Positions 33,934 through 47,629 of a stretch of DNA of 64,000 nt are shown in pieces; position 1 is the stretch's first letter; each line of letters opens with the position of its first letter. This stretch comes from Excoecaria cochinchinensis (taxonomy: Eukaryota; Streptophyta; Magnoliopsida; Malpighiales; Euphorbiaceae), in contig CANTUQ010000017.1 of assembly GCA_947683425.1 (NCBI GenBank), positions 3,162,001 through 3,226,000 of the forward strand, given 5' to 3'. Under the pieces are notes generated by a model that did no database searches, had not been told where the DNA came from, and saw only the letters and a list, made by a program, of their open reading frames with translations. Made by a program: the position numbers and the translations under genes.

Positions 33934-35307
33934 CCTATTTATTAGAAAACTTCAATTTATTAGTAAAAATATTTTTGTGATTTTCTTTTTAATGTGCATA
34001 AAATAAAATAATATTATTACAAATTAAGCTAAAATAATAAAATTAAAGCCAAAATGAAGAAAAATAACCAAAATAATAAAAAATATAATTCAAACAAAAA
34101 AAGATGACTCTGCTCTATGGATCCCCTCATTTGCTCGTAGAAATACTCAAACAAGGAAAAAAACAAATATTATAGACGAAATAAAAACAAATTAAATTTA
34201 ATGTTAGCAAATAAGTCTAAAAAATCAATTAAATCATATAAAATAAAAAAAATAAATATTATCGCATAAAATAATAAAAATAAATATTATATTAGAAAAA
34301 TAATATTAAAATCATGCAAAAGAACGCATACCACACGAATACGGATCAAAAAGTATAAAAGGACAAAAAAATGGTTGAGGGGCGAGCAGGCGGCCCCTCA
34401 ATTCCTTCCCTCCCCTTGTGGGTAGGAGAGTGAGCAACACACAGTGACATTCATTTTCCTCAAATTTCCATATAAACAACACTATTTCAAATGATTTTCA
34501 CATATTATAACATGAATTTCATGCAAGAAACTTGAAATAACATCTAAATATACAAATTAAAACAAAAAAATAAACAAAATATCACATATTAAAAAGCTTC
34601 AAAATGTTTATCAATAGTAGAAATAAAAGGTGAGAGAGAATATCTAAACTAGAATTCTTTACCCTTAGAATTGTCAATCTGGAAAAGGTAGATCTTGAAT
34701 TGTTTTCCTTGTAAAAAATCCACAAGAATAAAATTAAAAACAAAAAATAACTCAAGTTTTCTCTCTCTAAAAACTCAAGAACTTATTTGAATAAACAAAA
34801 GAAAATTTCACAATCTCCAAAAAAAAAAATCAATTTCCCTCTCTTTAATATTTTTTTTATCAGAAATAAAAGATTTCCAAAAGGAAAATCAAGAAGAAAA
34901 TCGTTTTAATCTCTCTCCAAAATTCTAAAAAATCACATATGAAGTTCCTTCCCCCTTTTTCTCTCTCTAAAATTCTATTTATCTTATTCTTAAAACCTAG
35001 AGATTTTAGGAAAAGATTAAGTTAATTTAATCCAAACTTCCTATTTTGAAACAAAAAATCGAAATTATCTCCTAAAAATCTCGAAAATCAATGTTAGAAT
35101 CCAATTAAAAATCAAATTCCTTGATTTTGGGGGCAAAAAACTAGATGGGGGAAAGAGGTGACGAAGGGCTAGCAGGCCGGCCCTCGAGGGCCGTCCCTCA
35201 CAGGCCGGCCCTCGAAGGCCGCCCCTGATAGGATGTGCCTCAAGGACTGCCCCTCAAAATTTTTTTTATTTGTTTATTTTTTTAAGAGGAACTTGACAAG
35301 GAAAACA
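33934..35307 (-). repeat. Tat-3 3' LTR, main remaining part
   Basis: It begins at ATTAGAAAACTTCAATTTAT-like sequence, aligning with about 32420 in the Tat-2 LTR, so its 3' end is displaced left by Tat-2. It contains a GC-rich island with repeated GGCCGGCCCTC-like units at 35160-35250. It is interrupted by LTR G and finishes at 37904-37992. Noncoding. Confidence 0.75.
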
Positions 35308-37898
35308 TGTAACACCCCAATACCCCATAGGAAGGATACCAAAGCGCTACCCAATGCTCACTCAGAAAAATTCATACATATCAGCGGAAGCAGCAATAAA
35401 AATAATAAAATAATAAATTACACATCACTTATAAAAATTACAAACCGATCCTTGATTACATTTACTTAATACTTATACAAAATATAGAACGATATACAAC
35501 CTTAAATCACAAACTACAGGAATTGAACAAAATAAAACTCCATCTCCTAGTGGCCGACCCTGCAAATGCGCGACGCGAACCGAACAAACCTGCCACCTAC
35601 ACGGGAGAATAGCCCGTGCTAAGCGATAACGCTTAGTGGGGAGGAACAAAGCAGAAAGAACCTAGTACACTAAACAGGAATACAATAAGCCATGCATGAA
35701 CAAATACGTACACATACTGAAATACTTACCATGGCAACGCGCGAGATATCACATGCACGACATACTAAAAATCATATCAGAATATAATCACTATCAAGTC
35801 ACTCATTACTTAAAACACTGCACTGAACAATTATGACACTATGCAGAGCACTATACAATAATGTCTTACATTAGTATATAAATGTAAACATGCATCACAA
35901 TACAGAATTCCCTCAATATCAGAGGACAGAGATATAAGTCAAGAATCACTATATGAAATCGGAATTGATAATAGAAAACACTGAGCAATTACCATAGCCA
36001 AAGTCACGCAATATACAAAACGCTTCACGAAACCAATACCAAACACTTGAAACAATAGCCTGAATTCCAATGGTGGAGGATACGGGAACACGGCACGGGA
36101 GACCGAAGCCTCAAAAATAGTTTTAATACCCGAAGGTAGCACGGGAGATCGGAGTCTCAAAACATTTTATCACTACACGGAGGATGACCATCTCGGAGGT
36201 CGACCGCTTCGCCCAAACGGGGCGGACATAGGCAGCTGCACTCACTAACCCTTCTTAAGCATGCTTAAGTATCCCCTACCTTGACACTTCAGGCTCAGAA
36301 CACTTATTCTAAATATTTCACACTAGACAATACCATTAATTAATAACACAAGTCAAAAATATTAATACACTAGTATAAGAATACAAAACATAACTTACGC
36401 AGTGTGAAAAGCTATGCGAAACAGAAAGAAGAAGACATATAGGCAAAACAGAGCAAAACGGCAGGAAAAAGGGCTCACTGTCGTGATCGCGACTTGTTTC
36501 ACACTCGTGACAGTAGCTAGGCGAGAAATAGCCAAGTCACGAGTCGCACACGCAGTGACGACTCGTGACGAAGCCGCTTCACGCGCACCAGAGAAGAGGG
36601 TCACGAGTCGTGATCCCTCCTCACGACTCGTGATGAGGCTCATCTCTCCTAAGCTTCGCGAGAGAAGAGAGTCACGAATCATGATCACCCTTCATGACTC
36701 GTGACTTCTCACTCACAGAAAACCAACATCACGACTCGGACAGAAAACTCAGCACACCGCACACGGAGTGGACAACGCGATTCTGTCGCGATCGCAACGA
36801 GCGTTGCGCTCGCGACAGCATCATGTTTTCCACTTCCAAGGCCAAACCAACAATTCATAGCAAACCAAAACAAACTCATTTAACCCAAAATCATTTGACA
36901 TGCAAACACATGTAAATTCTTACCTCCCAAGTTTCCAAAACATGCTCAAAACACAATCAACACATTAATCAAACACTTTGAACTGCTAAAATCAAAATTA
37001 CTAACAACCCAACATTTATTCACATATCATTTACATATTCCTCACTAGCACATATGAACATCCATCTAGCACTAGCATTTGAACCAATATTCCTCACCCA
37101 TACAACACATGCATTTACCCAAGCAAATCACTCAAATATTTTAGAATTAACAGACACAACAAACACACAATCCCACAGAGAACTAGAGCAAAATCATCAA
37201 ATTAACAGAGTAACAAAATCAACTCCCAAACCTGGAATCGCAGCTCAAAACCTCAATCTTCAAGAACCCACTCTATCTAGCCTTAGCTCATTTTCAAATC
37301 ATCCAGATCTCGCACAAACAAACCCAAGAATCACTAAACCAAAACCCTAACTTACTCAAATCGAAAGCAAACTAGAAGAAGAAGAAGATCAAAGCACAAT
37401 AACCAAAACCTAACCACTTACCTCTTCAATCTTGCTCCCATACTCTTCCAAAACAACTCCAACTCACACACAACCAAGAGAGGAAGAACAAGCAACGGGA
37501 AAGGAGGAAAGAAAAGAGAGAACGGGGAGGAGAAAAGGGCCCAACGTGAATTTCTGCTCTTCTTCCCTTTCTTCTTTTCCTTTTCTTCTTTCTCATTAAT
37601 TGCTCACACCTACCAAGCCACTTGTCACCATGCTACAAACCCAAGTGTCATAATCTTGACCATTCACTTCCTAAGCACCATATACCCCACACACACTAGA
37701 TAATTTCCAAAATAAACATATAATCCTTGGCACAATACACATGTTCCACTAGATAATTCCTCACTTAACATCTTATTAACTTAATTTCTTCACTTAAATC
37801 CTTAATGAATCCAATTTCACATGCACTAATTACCAAAATGCCGTTAATTTTCCGACTTAGCATTTAAATTTCGACTAGGCCCTTTTTGGGTTGTTACA
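35308..37898 (-). repeat. Solo Del-type LTR G (2591 bp)
   Basis: Ends TGTAACACCCC and GGGTTGTTACA, with a perfect target duplication AAACA (35303-35307, 37899-37903). The hairpin at 35619-35636 (CTAAGCG, ATAA, CGCTTAG) adjoins sequence shared with LTRs C and D. A palindrome array with TCACGAGTCGTGA units lies at 36478-36835. No internal element sequence adjoins it, so it is a solo LTR. Reading frames over 36395-36915 only reflect the GC-rich array. Confidence 0.92.
36478..36835. repeat. Palindrome array in LTR G
   Basis: Units such as GTCACGAGTCGTGAT, TCACGACTCGTGATG and GTGACGACTCGTGACG in irregular spacing, with GTCGCGATCGCAAC near 36785. Same class as in LTRs A, C and E. Confidence 0.8.
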
Positions 37899-37903
37899 AA
37901 ACA

Positions 37904-37992
37904 TCACTTCCATCCTTCTTGCCTGTGACTAGATATTTAATTTCATCATTGGGTAACTCTGATCTGGGTTGCCTTAGGACGCGATGTCTTTA
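37904..37992 (-). repeat. Tat-3 3' LTR, first 89 bp
   Basis: Continuation after solo LTR G; it ends (LTR start on the minus strand) at TGTCTTTA 37985-37992. Minus-strand polypurine tract AAAATTGGGGGCAA follows at 37994-38007. The segment CATTGGGTAACTCTGATCTG matches the ends of the other minus Tat LTRs. Confidence 0.8.
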
Positions 37993-38404
37993 GTTGCCCC
38001 CAATTTTGGGGAAACTAGTGCATGGGTGTCTAGGTGAGCCAAAACTTAGAAAAGGAAAGAGACGCATACATGAGGCGGCCACCTTCCTACTGTGTTAATG
38101 GAGCTGTGGCGGGTTTTTAGTTAACGCCCTTTTGCTGATGTGCTGAGCCACTCTCTTGGTGGTTGATTGACGTCTTCTTGTTGGCATTTTAAATCCCCAT
38201 TGAGCTGATGTCGGATGGATGCCCTCTAAAGGACGGTTTGTTCCCTGAAGAACGAGTGATGCCCCCTGAAGGACAAATGCTCCCTGAAGAGCTAGATGAA
38301 TGCCTTCCGAAGGACGGTTTGTTACCTGAAGAACGGGGTGATGCCCCTTGAAGGATGAATGCTCCCTGAAGAACGATTGCTCCCTGAAGGACGGATGATT
38401 GTGA

Positions 38405-38935
38405 TTTTCATCCTCGAATTACACCAAGTCATCATCTAGACTTCCAAAGTGCAAAAATCATCCTATTGGATTTCACAGCGTTATTTTCTAGACTTCTGAA
38501 GTGTGAATATCATCCTCTTGGATTGCACCGAGTCATTTATAGACTTCCAAAGTGTGAAAAGTAACATCATCTTGGATTGCACTGAGTCATTTCTAAACTT
38601 CCGAAGTATGGAAAGCATCCTTCTGGATTGCACCGAGTCATTTTTAGACTTCCAAAGTATGAAAAACATCCTCCTAGATTGCACCGAGTCATTTCTAGAC
38701 TTCCAAAGTGCGGATATCATCCTTTTGGATTGCACTGAGTCATTTCTAGACTTTCAAAGTGCGAGAAATATCCTCTTGGATTGCATCGAGTCATTTTTAG
38801 ACTTCCAAAGTGCGGATATCATCCTCTTAGATTACACCGAGTCATTTCTAAACTTCCAAAGTGCGAAAAAGCATCCTCTTGGATTGCTTCAAGTCATTCT
38901 TTAGACTTCAAAAGTGCAAATGTCATCCTTTTGGA
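38405..38935 (-). repeat. Minisatellite in Tat-3 3' UTR (about 51-bp unit, about 10 copies)
   Basis: TTGCACCGAGTCATTTCTAG recurs near 38527, 38580, 38631, 38682, 38733, 38784 and 38835, with more diverged outer copies near 38412, 38466 and 38887. It is homologous to the arrays at 5335 and 51775. The 51-base period explains long repetitive reading frames on both strands. Confidence 0.92.
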
Positions 38936-39059
38936 TATCCCTCACTGACTGTGATATACCAGGTACTGATCCCTCTATCATCTCCAACCAGAGCCTCCTT
39001 CTTGTTGAAAAAGACCTGTATGCCTCTTAAGAGGTCTTCGTGCTTGCAGGGAGACTTTG

Positions 39060-39480
39060 AAAATTTATCCTCACTGAGAGGCTTAGATGCTCACTGAGAG
39101 GCTTAGATGCTCACTAAGAGACTTAAATTTTGAGCCTTCTGAGAGGAAATTAGATTTGAGCCTCATCATAGGAAATTAGATGTAAGCCTCATTGAGAGGA
39201 AAAATTGATTAAGTCTTAATGAGAGCAAAATTTGATTCGAGCCTCAATGAGAGGAAATTGGATTCAAGGCTCAATGAAAGGAAATTTGATTAAGCCTCAA
39301 TGAGAGGAAATTGGATTCAAGCCTCAATGAGAGGAAATTTGATTCAAGCCTCGGTGAGAGGAAATTGGATTCAAGCCTCGATAGAGGAAATTAATTAAGC
39401 CTTGATGAGAGGAAAATTTGATTCAAGCCTCGATGAGAGGAAATTGGAATAAGCCTCAATGAAAGGAATTTAGATTCAAG
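39060..39480 (-). repeat. 27-bp minisatellite specific to Tat-3
   Basis: About a dozen copies of a unit like CAATGAGAGGAAATTGGATT with CAAGCCT. Tat-2 has only two or three related units near 5930-5990, so the array expanded in this copy or its recent ancestor. Confidence 0.9.
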
Positions 39481-39888
39481 ATGTTTGCCCGTAGGCGAAT
39501 GGATTTCAATGTCTTTGGTGTCTTTTAAAATGATTTTTTTCCGCTTTTTTCGCCTTTTGAAGGGGTCTTTGTATTTGTTTTGATTTGATTTTTTTTCTCT
39601 TTTTTTTTTGTAAATTTTTGGGATTTTCACATTTTGAATGTGTTTGGATTTTTACAATATGTTAGATTTTCAAGGCCTTGAAAAAATCTTCTTCTTTTTT
39701 TTTTTAATTCTTTGTATTTTTTATACATATGAATTTGAATTTTTGTACACTTATTGTGTGGTGTGTGTGAGAATATGTCTTATGATAGAGAGACTTACTT
39801 GATTGGCGCCAACTAAGGTGCGTGCTGGCAGTCCAGCTTCTCAAAGGGTCTTCTTTTCTGTAGATTTATGTGATTCTTGATTGCCCTC

Positions 39889-42800
39889 TGTAACACCCCC
39901 TAACCACCTGTAGAGCTTATTATGATGGCTATGGAGTGTTACAACTCAAACACATGCACACGAATCAACATTCACATAAAACTCAGGATTAATGAATTTG
40001 GTTAAAAACAACATTAAATTACATTCAGGAAAACCATGCATTACATTACATAACATTTATAGTCTTACTTTAGTTTTTGCTTTACAAAATACAACTTCCT
40101 TGGTACAAAAACTTTAGTTCCCTTTCACATGCCAACTATAAATACACATCTTATACTATTATAAAATAACCTACATACACAGCAGTTCCTAATGTGTTGG
40201 CTGTTGGTGATGCAAGACTGTCTTCCAAAATGCTATCTTCAGATACCTACATGGATAAAACATCCATGCTAAGCGATAATGCTTAGTGGGGAACAACAAA
40301 ATATGGATGAACACTCAATGTGATCATCAATACAAATCACATGCTCAAGCAACATACATATATATATATACAATTCAAATTAACATCAACATAAGTGCAT
40401 TCATCAACAATCACACACTAGTAACTATTAATATCATCAAGCCATTTTATAATTAATTACTTCGTATCCTGAATTCATATATTAAATTGCTCATTTTGGT
40501 ATTCCTCTATTAATTCATAATAAATCCATAGATATCACCATTTCTAGGCATCACATAAATATATTTACACATGGTAAATTAATTATTAGCACTTGCATAT
40601 GTATATACACCGTCATCAAATTATAGCACAAATCCGTACAATGCATACTTCTATTCAATCCATAGCAATACCACATATTCACCAGTTTATATTAAATTTT
40701 ACAATCATTTATTGGTTTGTTATATCATAGCTTACCCGATACCACATACTGTATCCATTATGCATTAAATTCACATTACACTAACAATTATCAATACCAA
40801 TATGTATAGTACATATCCTCATCAAATTATGATCACAAATCCACATAATAAGTAAAGTTGAAATTCAATCACTTGTTTGCTAGTTATTTCCTAACTTGTC
40901 TGCACTTCTATAGTAGTGGATAACGGGATTATCACTCTGATATCTGTAGATACTTTTATATCACATTAGTATCCGTAGATACTCTTATATCACATTAGTA
41001 TCCATAGATACTCTTATATTATGCACTGGTATTCATAGATACCTTTATGTAAAGACACACACACTCACTCGCTTTTGGGGAACCTATTCCAGGATTACCA
41101 CTGACCCAAACGGGGCCGATAATTAAAAAGCGCGTTGGCTGCAACACTTTTGACCCTATAGACATTCCTATCTATCCATGACTCGACTTGCAGGCTAAAC
41201 AACTAACTCAATTACTTAAATCAGATACACATGATATAAACCTTCACAAGACTGCATTAAACAAATATCAGATAGTTCATAACACTGTTCATTCTATTCA
41301 CATATAACTTATTATCAATCTCACACTTCATTATTAATTCATACAAATAGTATATACATATACTCACCTGAATTGCCACATTAATAGTCTCCATACAAAT
41401 AAGCAGTTCATAAGCTCAAGGCTATAAATCACATTAATACACCAACATTAACTATTATCATAACATTTGATATCTTGCACACACACATATATGATTTACC
41501 ACACAAACTCGTGCCTCATTGTGCAAAACCTCACATGAATTATATATATATATATATATATATTATCTTCCATACAACTACGTGAAGCATTAACATGTCA
41601 TTTAATATTATGCACACACGTATGGGTTACTAACAAACACACTTCAATATTTATATATGTTCTCACGAATTAACACATCTATAATTTCCATAGTCATAAT
41701 TATACATTAGTCAAACACATTATTTCCACTAAAATAGGTCAACTAAAAAGTCTTCATAACATCTAGGTGTGTCGCGCTCGCAACAGACTCAAGCATTCCC
41801 TTTTGTTGCGCGCGCGACACAAGTCGCACCCGCTACAAAACCAACTAGTCACTTCTATCGCGCTTGTGGCAATGCTCGCACCCGCGACAGAACTTAGCTT
41901 AACATCTTTGCCTGTTGGAGCATTCTATCATGCCTGCGACACCTATCGCACTCGCGACAGAACCCAAACTACATGTTCAAAGCTCCAATCCACAAACCTC
42001 TTTCTCATGCACTTTGCCAAAACCACACCAATGACTTCCAAAACCACCCATCCTAAGATCATCTTCTGCCATCAAGGCCTTCTAACCAATTATTTATCTA
42101 CATGTTAAGTCTACAATGGCACAATTCTCATTATTTTTTATCTTAAGATTAGGGAGATATGGCCAATGGAACACTACTTGTTCCAAAAGCCCTCCTACCA
42201 AATTTAGCTATGCATATATACACTTTTCAAGACCTTAGAGTCCTCAAATCTATATGACCATCTCTATGACAATTATAGACACATATCTTAGGAACTTAAT
42301 CCCATTAACCCCATTCATTTTAAAGGTATAATACTCAATTTGAGACACAAACCCTTCCAGTACGTCAAATTACCCTACAAAGCCAGTTTTACCACCTCAA
42401 GCTATTCAAGCTTGAACTCACTAATTTGGAATGTCCACTACTCCAAACTTACACCAAACTGCCCTGATATACATATAGACACTTTAACATGTTCAATACC
42501 ACTATTAGTATCCAATTGTCCTCAATTTCATGGCAAATTCTCAAATCTCAATAAAATAAGATCACATGCTTAGGCAACCAAACTCATGGCAATCATATTA
42601 GCTCAATAACTTATTCCTTCAATTCAGTTCTTTACATAACACAATTACACATTTTCCACTCAATTGAACATACAAAACAACATGCATTTCAGAGTTCTAT
42701 ACAATCAAATTAGCACCTGAAACCTTATTTTCCCCAAAATAAGTATTAAAATAACATAACATTACTCAATCTTTCCATCAACATTAAATATACAAATTGT

Positions 42801-43645
42801 ATGCAAGTTTTTCATATACAACTAAAGCCATGCAACTCAACAACTACAATCAATAACAAGTAATCTCTTAAATAATCCATGAATTAATAATTCCTACACA
42901 CTATTAAGACAAAAGGTTCCCAAACCTCTATCTCCTTTGCTCCTAAAAGGCCTCAATTGACACCTTGATCACCAACCTTCTCCTTTCCTTTGTCTTTTCT
43001 CAATGCCACCACCACATGCACAATCCAATTTCTAAAATTGAACACAAATGATCAATTTCCATTTCAAATGAAAAGAACAAAAGAAGAAGAAGATCAAACC
43101 AACTTAAACACTTACCTTGTTAACTCAAGAACTCAACTCTACTAATAAATCACTTGATCATTCGACAAAAATCATGGAATCAAAAGGCTAAAGATGAGGA
43201 GCCACGAAATGAGAAGAGAAGAAGAAGAAAAACAGAAGAGCTGAAGAAGACATGCAAAAATTCTGTGCATTTCTCTTTCATAAACCCTTTTTATTGCATG
43301 CTCTAGGTGAGGTGACAAAGGTAGAGAGTGACACCTAGAATTCCACTTCCACTCTTACATTACATGCCAACGCTGAGTTGGCAAAGCCAGCAAAGGAGAC
43401 ATAGAATCCACTCCCATAATCTTAATCACAATCAGCTGTAATTAATCCCACTTAACACTTTATTAATACAACCTTTAATTAATCATGCATAATAACACTT
43501 TAGCCACTTAAACTTATTTACTTTATACAATTAGGTTTTTGATTTCTCAATTACATTTAAATCCAAATTAGAAATCCCAAATTAAGCTCATCCAATTACC
43601 CTAGTTAAGCCAAAATACTAGTAGGGTAAATTTGGGGCCATTACA
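39889..43645 (-). repeat. Solo Del-type LTR J (3757 bp)
   Basis: Left end TGTAACACCCCC, right end GGGGCCATTACA; flanks CCCTC (39884-39888) and CCCTT (43646-43650) are a 4-of-5 target duplication. The hairpin is at 40269-40286 (CTAAGCG, ATAA, TGCTTAG). A short tandem repeat with ATCCGTAGATACTCTTATAT units lies at 40920-41050, and an (AT)n run at 41540-41563. At 41770-41960 is a CpG-rich array of a different flavour (CGCGCTCGCAACAGA, CACCCGCGACAGAAC). No internal sequence, so it is a solo LTR; no coding sequence. Confidence 0.85.
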
Positions 43646-44202
43646 CCCTTAGCATGGTGTGTCTGGACAGGATTGTTCTTTTGGGTGTTCCCCTTCTGTA
43701 TAGACCCATATGATTTTATGCCAACTACAGTGGCCAACAATATTGAGCTGAATCCATCTCTTGGATCACCTTTGCGCATGAGGTCTATTTGGACCTTTCC
43801 CTCAGAGTTATGTACACAACAATGTATACAAAAGATTGTGTTTGCATATAGAATTATATGTGTGAAATATATACACAAAGCTATATACATGAAATACATG
43901 AAAAAGATTATGTACTAAAATTATGAGTACACAACTGTATGCATAAAGGATTAAATGCATGTAATATTGCTTGTGATATGCATGCCAAACATGTGCAAAG
44001 AGTTATGTGTTACATGTATGTAGAAATTATGTGCACGGGATATGTGCGAAGAATTGCATATGCGAGATATATACAAGGTTCATGCATGTGTGAATGAATG
44101 TTGGGCACCATGAAAGGCTGTGCAAGTGTAAAGTTGTGCAAAGAGATATGCAAAAGATTGTACATATGGGTTGCACTTGAGATGCAAAAATGGATAGGCC
44201 GC
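43646..44202 (-). repeat. Tat-3 3' UTR, continued up to the Tat-1 insertion
   Basis: It matches Tat-2 at about 6120-6290 and 9040-9415 (TGCAAAAATGGATAGGCC occurs in both). It stops at 44202, where Tat-1 begins, and the match resumes at 54930. Noncoding. Confidence 0.7.
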
Positions 44203-45458
44203 TGTAGACACCGGGTCCCGAGGCGGTCCAAGATCAGGATTACCAAATGATGAGACTAAGTGCCTGTTCACAGGTAAAAAGAAGGTTAAAAGTGATAGTT
44301 TTCTTGTCAAGATTTTTTTTCAAAAAATAAATATAAAATATATATTTTAAAAATTAAAAATAAAAAAGGGAGGTTGAAATCTATTGTCTTTTGTCAAAAA
44401 AGGGTTTAAAAAAAATATTTTCGGTGACTCGAGGCCGCGGAGACACGTTCCCGCAGGCGCGGAGCGAGCGAGGCGCGCCTGTGCCTCAACGCGTGAGGCG
44501 TGGCTACACCTCAGCGTACGAGGCGAGGTCCGCAGGTGTGTCCAGCGCCCCTGCTCACCTTCCAACGGCCCTTTTGCCGCAATTTGCGCCGAAAATCAAC
44601 TTTTTGGGTTTTTAACCCATTTTTTAAGTGTTTTTAATTTTTTAAACTATTTTCCTAAATAAGTTAGGGTTTTTTCTTTGTAATGGGTATAAATAGAACA
44701 GTTTAGAGGGAGAAGGGGGATTTTTGGGGGAGAGCTTGGGGAGGATTTTTCTTGAGAGAAAAACCCATTTTTGAGAGCAAAAAAATTCTTTCTTCATCTT
44801 GATTTTTTTTAGATCTAGAAAAAATTTGGTGAGTTTGGATTAACTTGAGGAAGAAAATTTATTTTTTTAGCTTGGGTTTTCTCATCAAACTTCAAAAAAT
44901 TAATTTTTTGAGTTCTTGTGCTCTTGAAATTTTTTGAGATAAAAGTTTAAGATTTTTGAATATTTTTGAGTTTATTTTTGATTCTTGACAAGAAAAAATA
45001 GATTGAGACATCTTGCTTCCAAATTATTAAATATGAGGGTAAAGATTGTTAGATCCACCTTTTTTTTATTATCTCATCTTATTTTATTAATTTTAATTTT
45101 TTTTTTTTGCATTGATAAATGTAGGAATATTGACTTGATGAATGAATGTTTTTCTTGAGTTGAGATTTATTTTTTTTATATGATTTTCTCTTTTTTGGTA
45201 AAAAAAATGGATAAATGTATATGATTTTGGGTGAAAAATTGGATTTATTAATTTTCTCTTTTTTTGTATGATTTTTGTGGTAATCATTTTTTTATGTTTG
45301 AATATTATTTTTGTTGCATGTTTATTTATTCCTCACCCACCTTGTTTACTTATTTTATTTTATTTTTCATTGTCATTTACTGTTGTTCTTATTGTTATTA
45401 TTAATATTCTTATTATTGTCATTTATCATTGCCATTATTGTCCTTTTTTATTATTGTC

Positions 45459-45544
<86 letters not shown>

Positions 45545-46727
45545 TTTCATTGTTATTGTCTTTATTATTATATTTTTGCATGACTAATTTCTAATTCCCT
45601 TTGCATGTGAGTTGTTTGCATATTAAATTGGTGTACTTAATTTAACCCTTTTTACATTCTAATTTTGTGCTAATATTATTTTATGTTCCCCTTATTTTCA
45701 TGCTTATTTGGTTGATTTCAGAATTATTACAAATTCTTCTATTGTTGTTTTCGTTGATTGGGTAAAATGTGACGTTTGCTTGTTGAGCGTCATCGTGACC
45801 GAATGGAGGGGTCACGGCACATAGGAGACTGTGCTAATTGGGTGAGACCCTACCAACCCTTTACTTGTGTGTTCATGTTATTGTTGTAAATAAGATAGTT
45901 TTATTTTGTATGCATGTAAGTTAAAAAATCACAAAAATATTTTTATGATTAAAGGGATTTTATTAATAAATTAGGACCAATGTCCTTAATCTTAACCAAT
46001 GAATAAAAAAAAACCACGAATTAAAATGAATAGTTAAATTTTCTAAAATGGGAGCAATACGTCCCAGTTTTTAAGCCAATAGCCGAAACAACTCTTCGAT
46101 CCCTTTTTAAGTGAGCATGAAGGAACCGATGTTTCTAAACTGAATAAATATCCGACTTATGCATGCCACTTCTTTTGATTAATCTTGCTTGATTGTTTAG
46201 CTTTATGTTTATATACCTTGTGGGCCCTTATAATTAATTATTTTTGGGCAATTTTATTTAGCTTCTCTTTTCATTTGATAGATTGTATTCGTCCCGATTT
46301 CTATTTTGTAATAATGTGCTTTGGGTATTTACCGCTTTCTTTACAAGTTTCATTTATCACTTTCTTAACGCTTGAAATGCGCCTTTAATAAATTGCATAA
46401 ATTGTGTCAGAGGAGAGATTGAATTTTCTAATCTAAAAACTCATTTATAATTAAACAAGGCATAAATAAGAGTGGTGTTCTGAACTACTCTCTGGTTTAG
46501 ACCATAGAGGTTAGATGACCTTTCCCAATTTCTTGTAAATTGGGTGGCGATTCCAAAATACCTTAAAGGTGCCTAAAGGTTTCATGAGGCTAGATGAACT
46601 TCCCCAATGTTCTATTGGGTGGGAATTCCAAAATGTCTCGTGTTACTGAAGATCAAATGACACGAACCAATCCCACGAGCCCTAAAAGTGGGCCCTCAGG
46701 GGCTTTTTTGGTTCGGCGCGCGTCACA
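44203..46727 (+). repeat. Tat-1 5' LTR
   Basis: TGTAGACACCGGGTCCCGAG to GGCGCGCGTCACA. GC-rich island 44425-44575, TATA box TATAAATA at 44688-44695, ATT microsatellite 45461-45543. The last 230 bp contain CCTTTAGGCACC-type sequence shared by all Tat LTR ends. Confidence 0.92.
45461..45543. repeat. (ATT)n microsatellite in Tat-1 5' LTR
   Basis: About 27 uninterrupted ATT units. The corresponding places in the other plus Tat LTRs carry ATT arrays of different length, at 53613-53728 (with ATC units) and 62437-62547. Confidence 0.95.
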
Positions 46728-46728
46728 G

Positions 46729-46747
46729 TAGCGACTTCACTGGGGAC
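46729..46747 (+). other. Tat-1 primer-binding site
   Basis: TAGCGACTTCACTGGGGAC one base after the LTR end; same site as in Tat-2 and Tat-3 on the minus strand, with two C-to-T-type differences from the Tat-3 version. Confidence 0.7.
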
Positions 46748-47629
46748 TTTATGACGTTTCTCTGAAAGTATCTTGGTTAAAATGTACAAATGAGTTTTTA
46801 AAACTAAAATTCCATCTCTCTCCTAAAATTTTATTACATCATTTTAGAGCCTTAGAATTATGCTAGTTTTGACCCCTATCTTACCTCGGTGCGTTCTCGA
46901 AGCACAACCCTATGTTCACTCAATGTGGAAAAGTGTTAAGGATAATCATCGGCCCAAGCCTAGTACCTTTTGGTATATCAAATGGAGATCCGATCGGTCG
47001 TTATGCTCATGATGAGCTAGACCCATTGGGTAGCCCTAAATTAACATCACCTTGACTAAAGCTCATGTAATGGCAATAGATACTTCCCCTACGCGAAATG
47101 AACCGTGATACAATGCCTGTCATGTGGGCCATCTTGTATTAAATAAAATCAAACGAATTAAGTGGTCTTCCATGAAAGGCTTTCATGCCCCGGTGGGGTC
47201 ACCTTAATTTGATTGAAGTGTTTAAATATATAATTGCTGAAACTCACATGCATGCGCATTTTGAGAGATGTTATGCTGCCGAATTTTTGCTGTGCACTAT
47301 GCACATTCATCGGGTCCCCTGTTGACCCATGGATTAAGCCCTCCTAAGAAGAGACCAATTCACCTCATTTGCGGGAGTTAAAAGGTTGGAAGGATCTACT
47401 TGCTCTCATGTGGTTGTAAATGCTACACGAATCACGACCATGCATTGCACTTCATTCATGCTTTATCCTAACCCTTTGAGTTTTTATAGCCATTATTGAG
47501 TCATCCGAGTGGTTTAAGGGATCTAACGGACGACTCATTAGAAATTCATCGCCAGAGTTAGTGCCTGCATCGGGTTCAAATTGGGACAAAAGTTTAGGTC
47601 TCTCTTCAGAATAATTTTCAGGGTCCGTA
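46748..47629 (+). other. Tat-1 5' leader
   Basis: Noncoding, collinear with the Tat-2 and Tat-3 leaders in inverted orientation (GGGTCCCCTGTTGACCCATG near 47314 pairs with 31080-31100). No conserved reading frame. Confidence 0.7.

Larger units (their letters stand above)
37993..39888 (-). repeat. Tat-3 3' UTR with three tandem-repeat arrays
   Basis: Noncoding, collinear with Tat-2 at 5043-6100. In order from the polypurine tract: short repeats around CTCCCTGAAGGACG (38215-38405), the 51-bp minisatellite (38405-38935), and a 27-bp minisatellite (39060-39480). Plant Tat-type elements are known to carry fast-changing tandem repeats between pol and the 3' LTR. Confidence 0.8.

Noticed and set aside
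38481..38904. Repetitive protein on either strand (units such as LLDCTESFLDFQS)
   Set aside because: It is the 51-base minisatellite read in a frame that never shifts; homologous arrays in Tat-1 and Tat-2 do not preserve the peptide.
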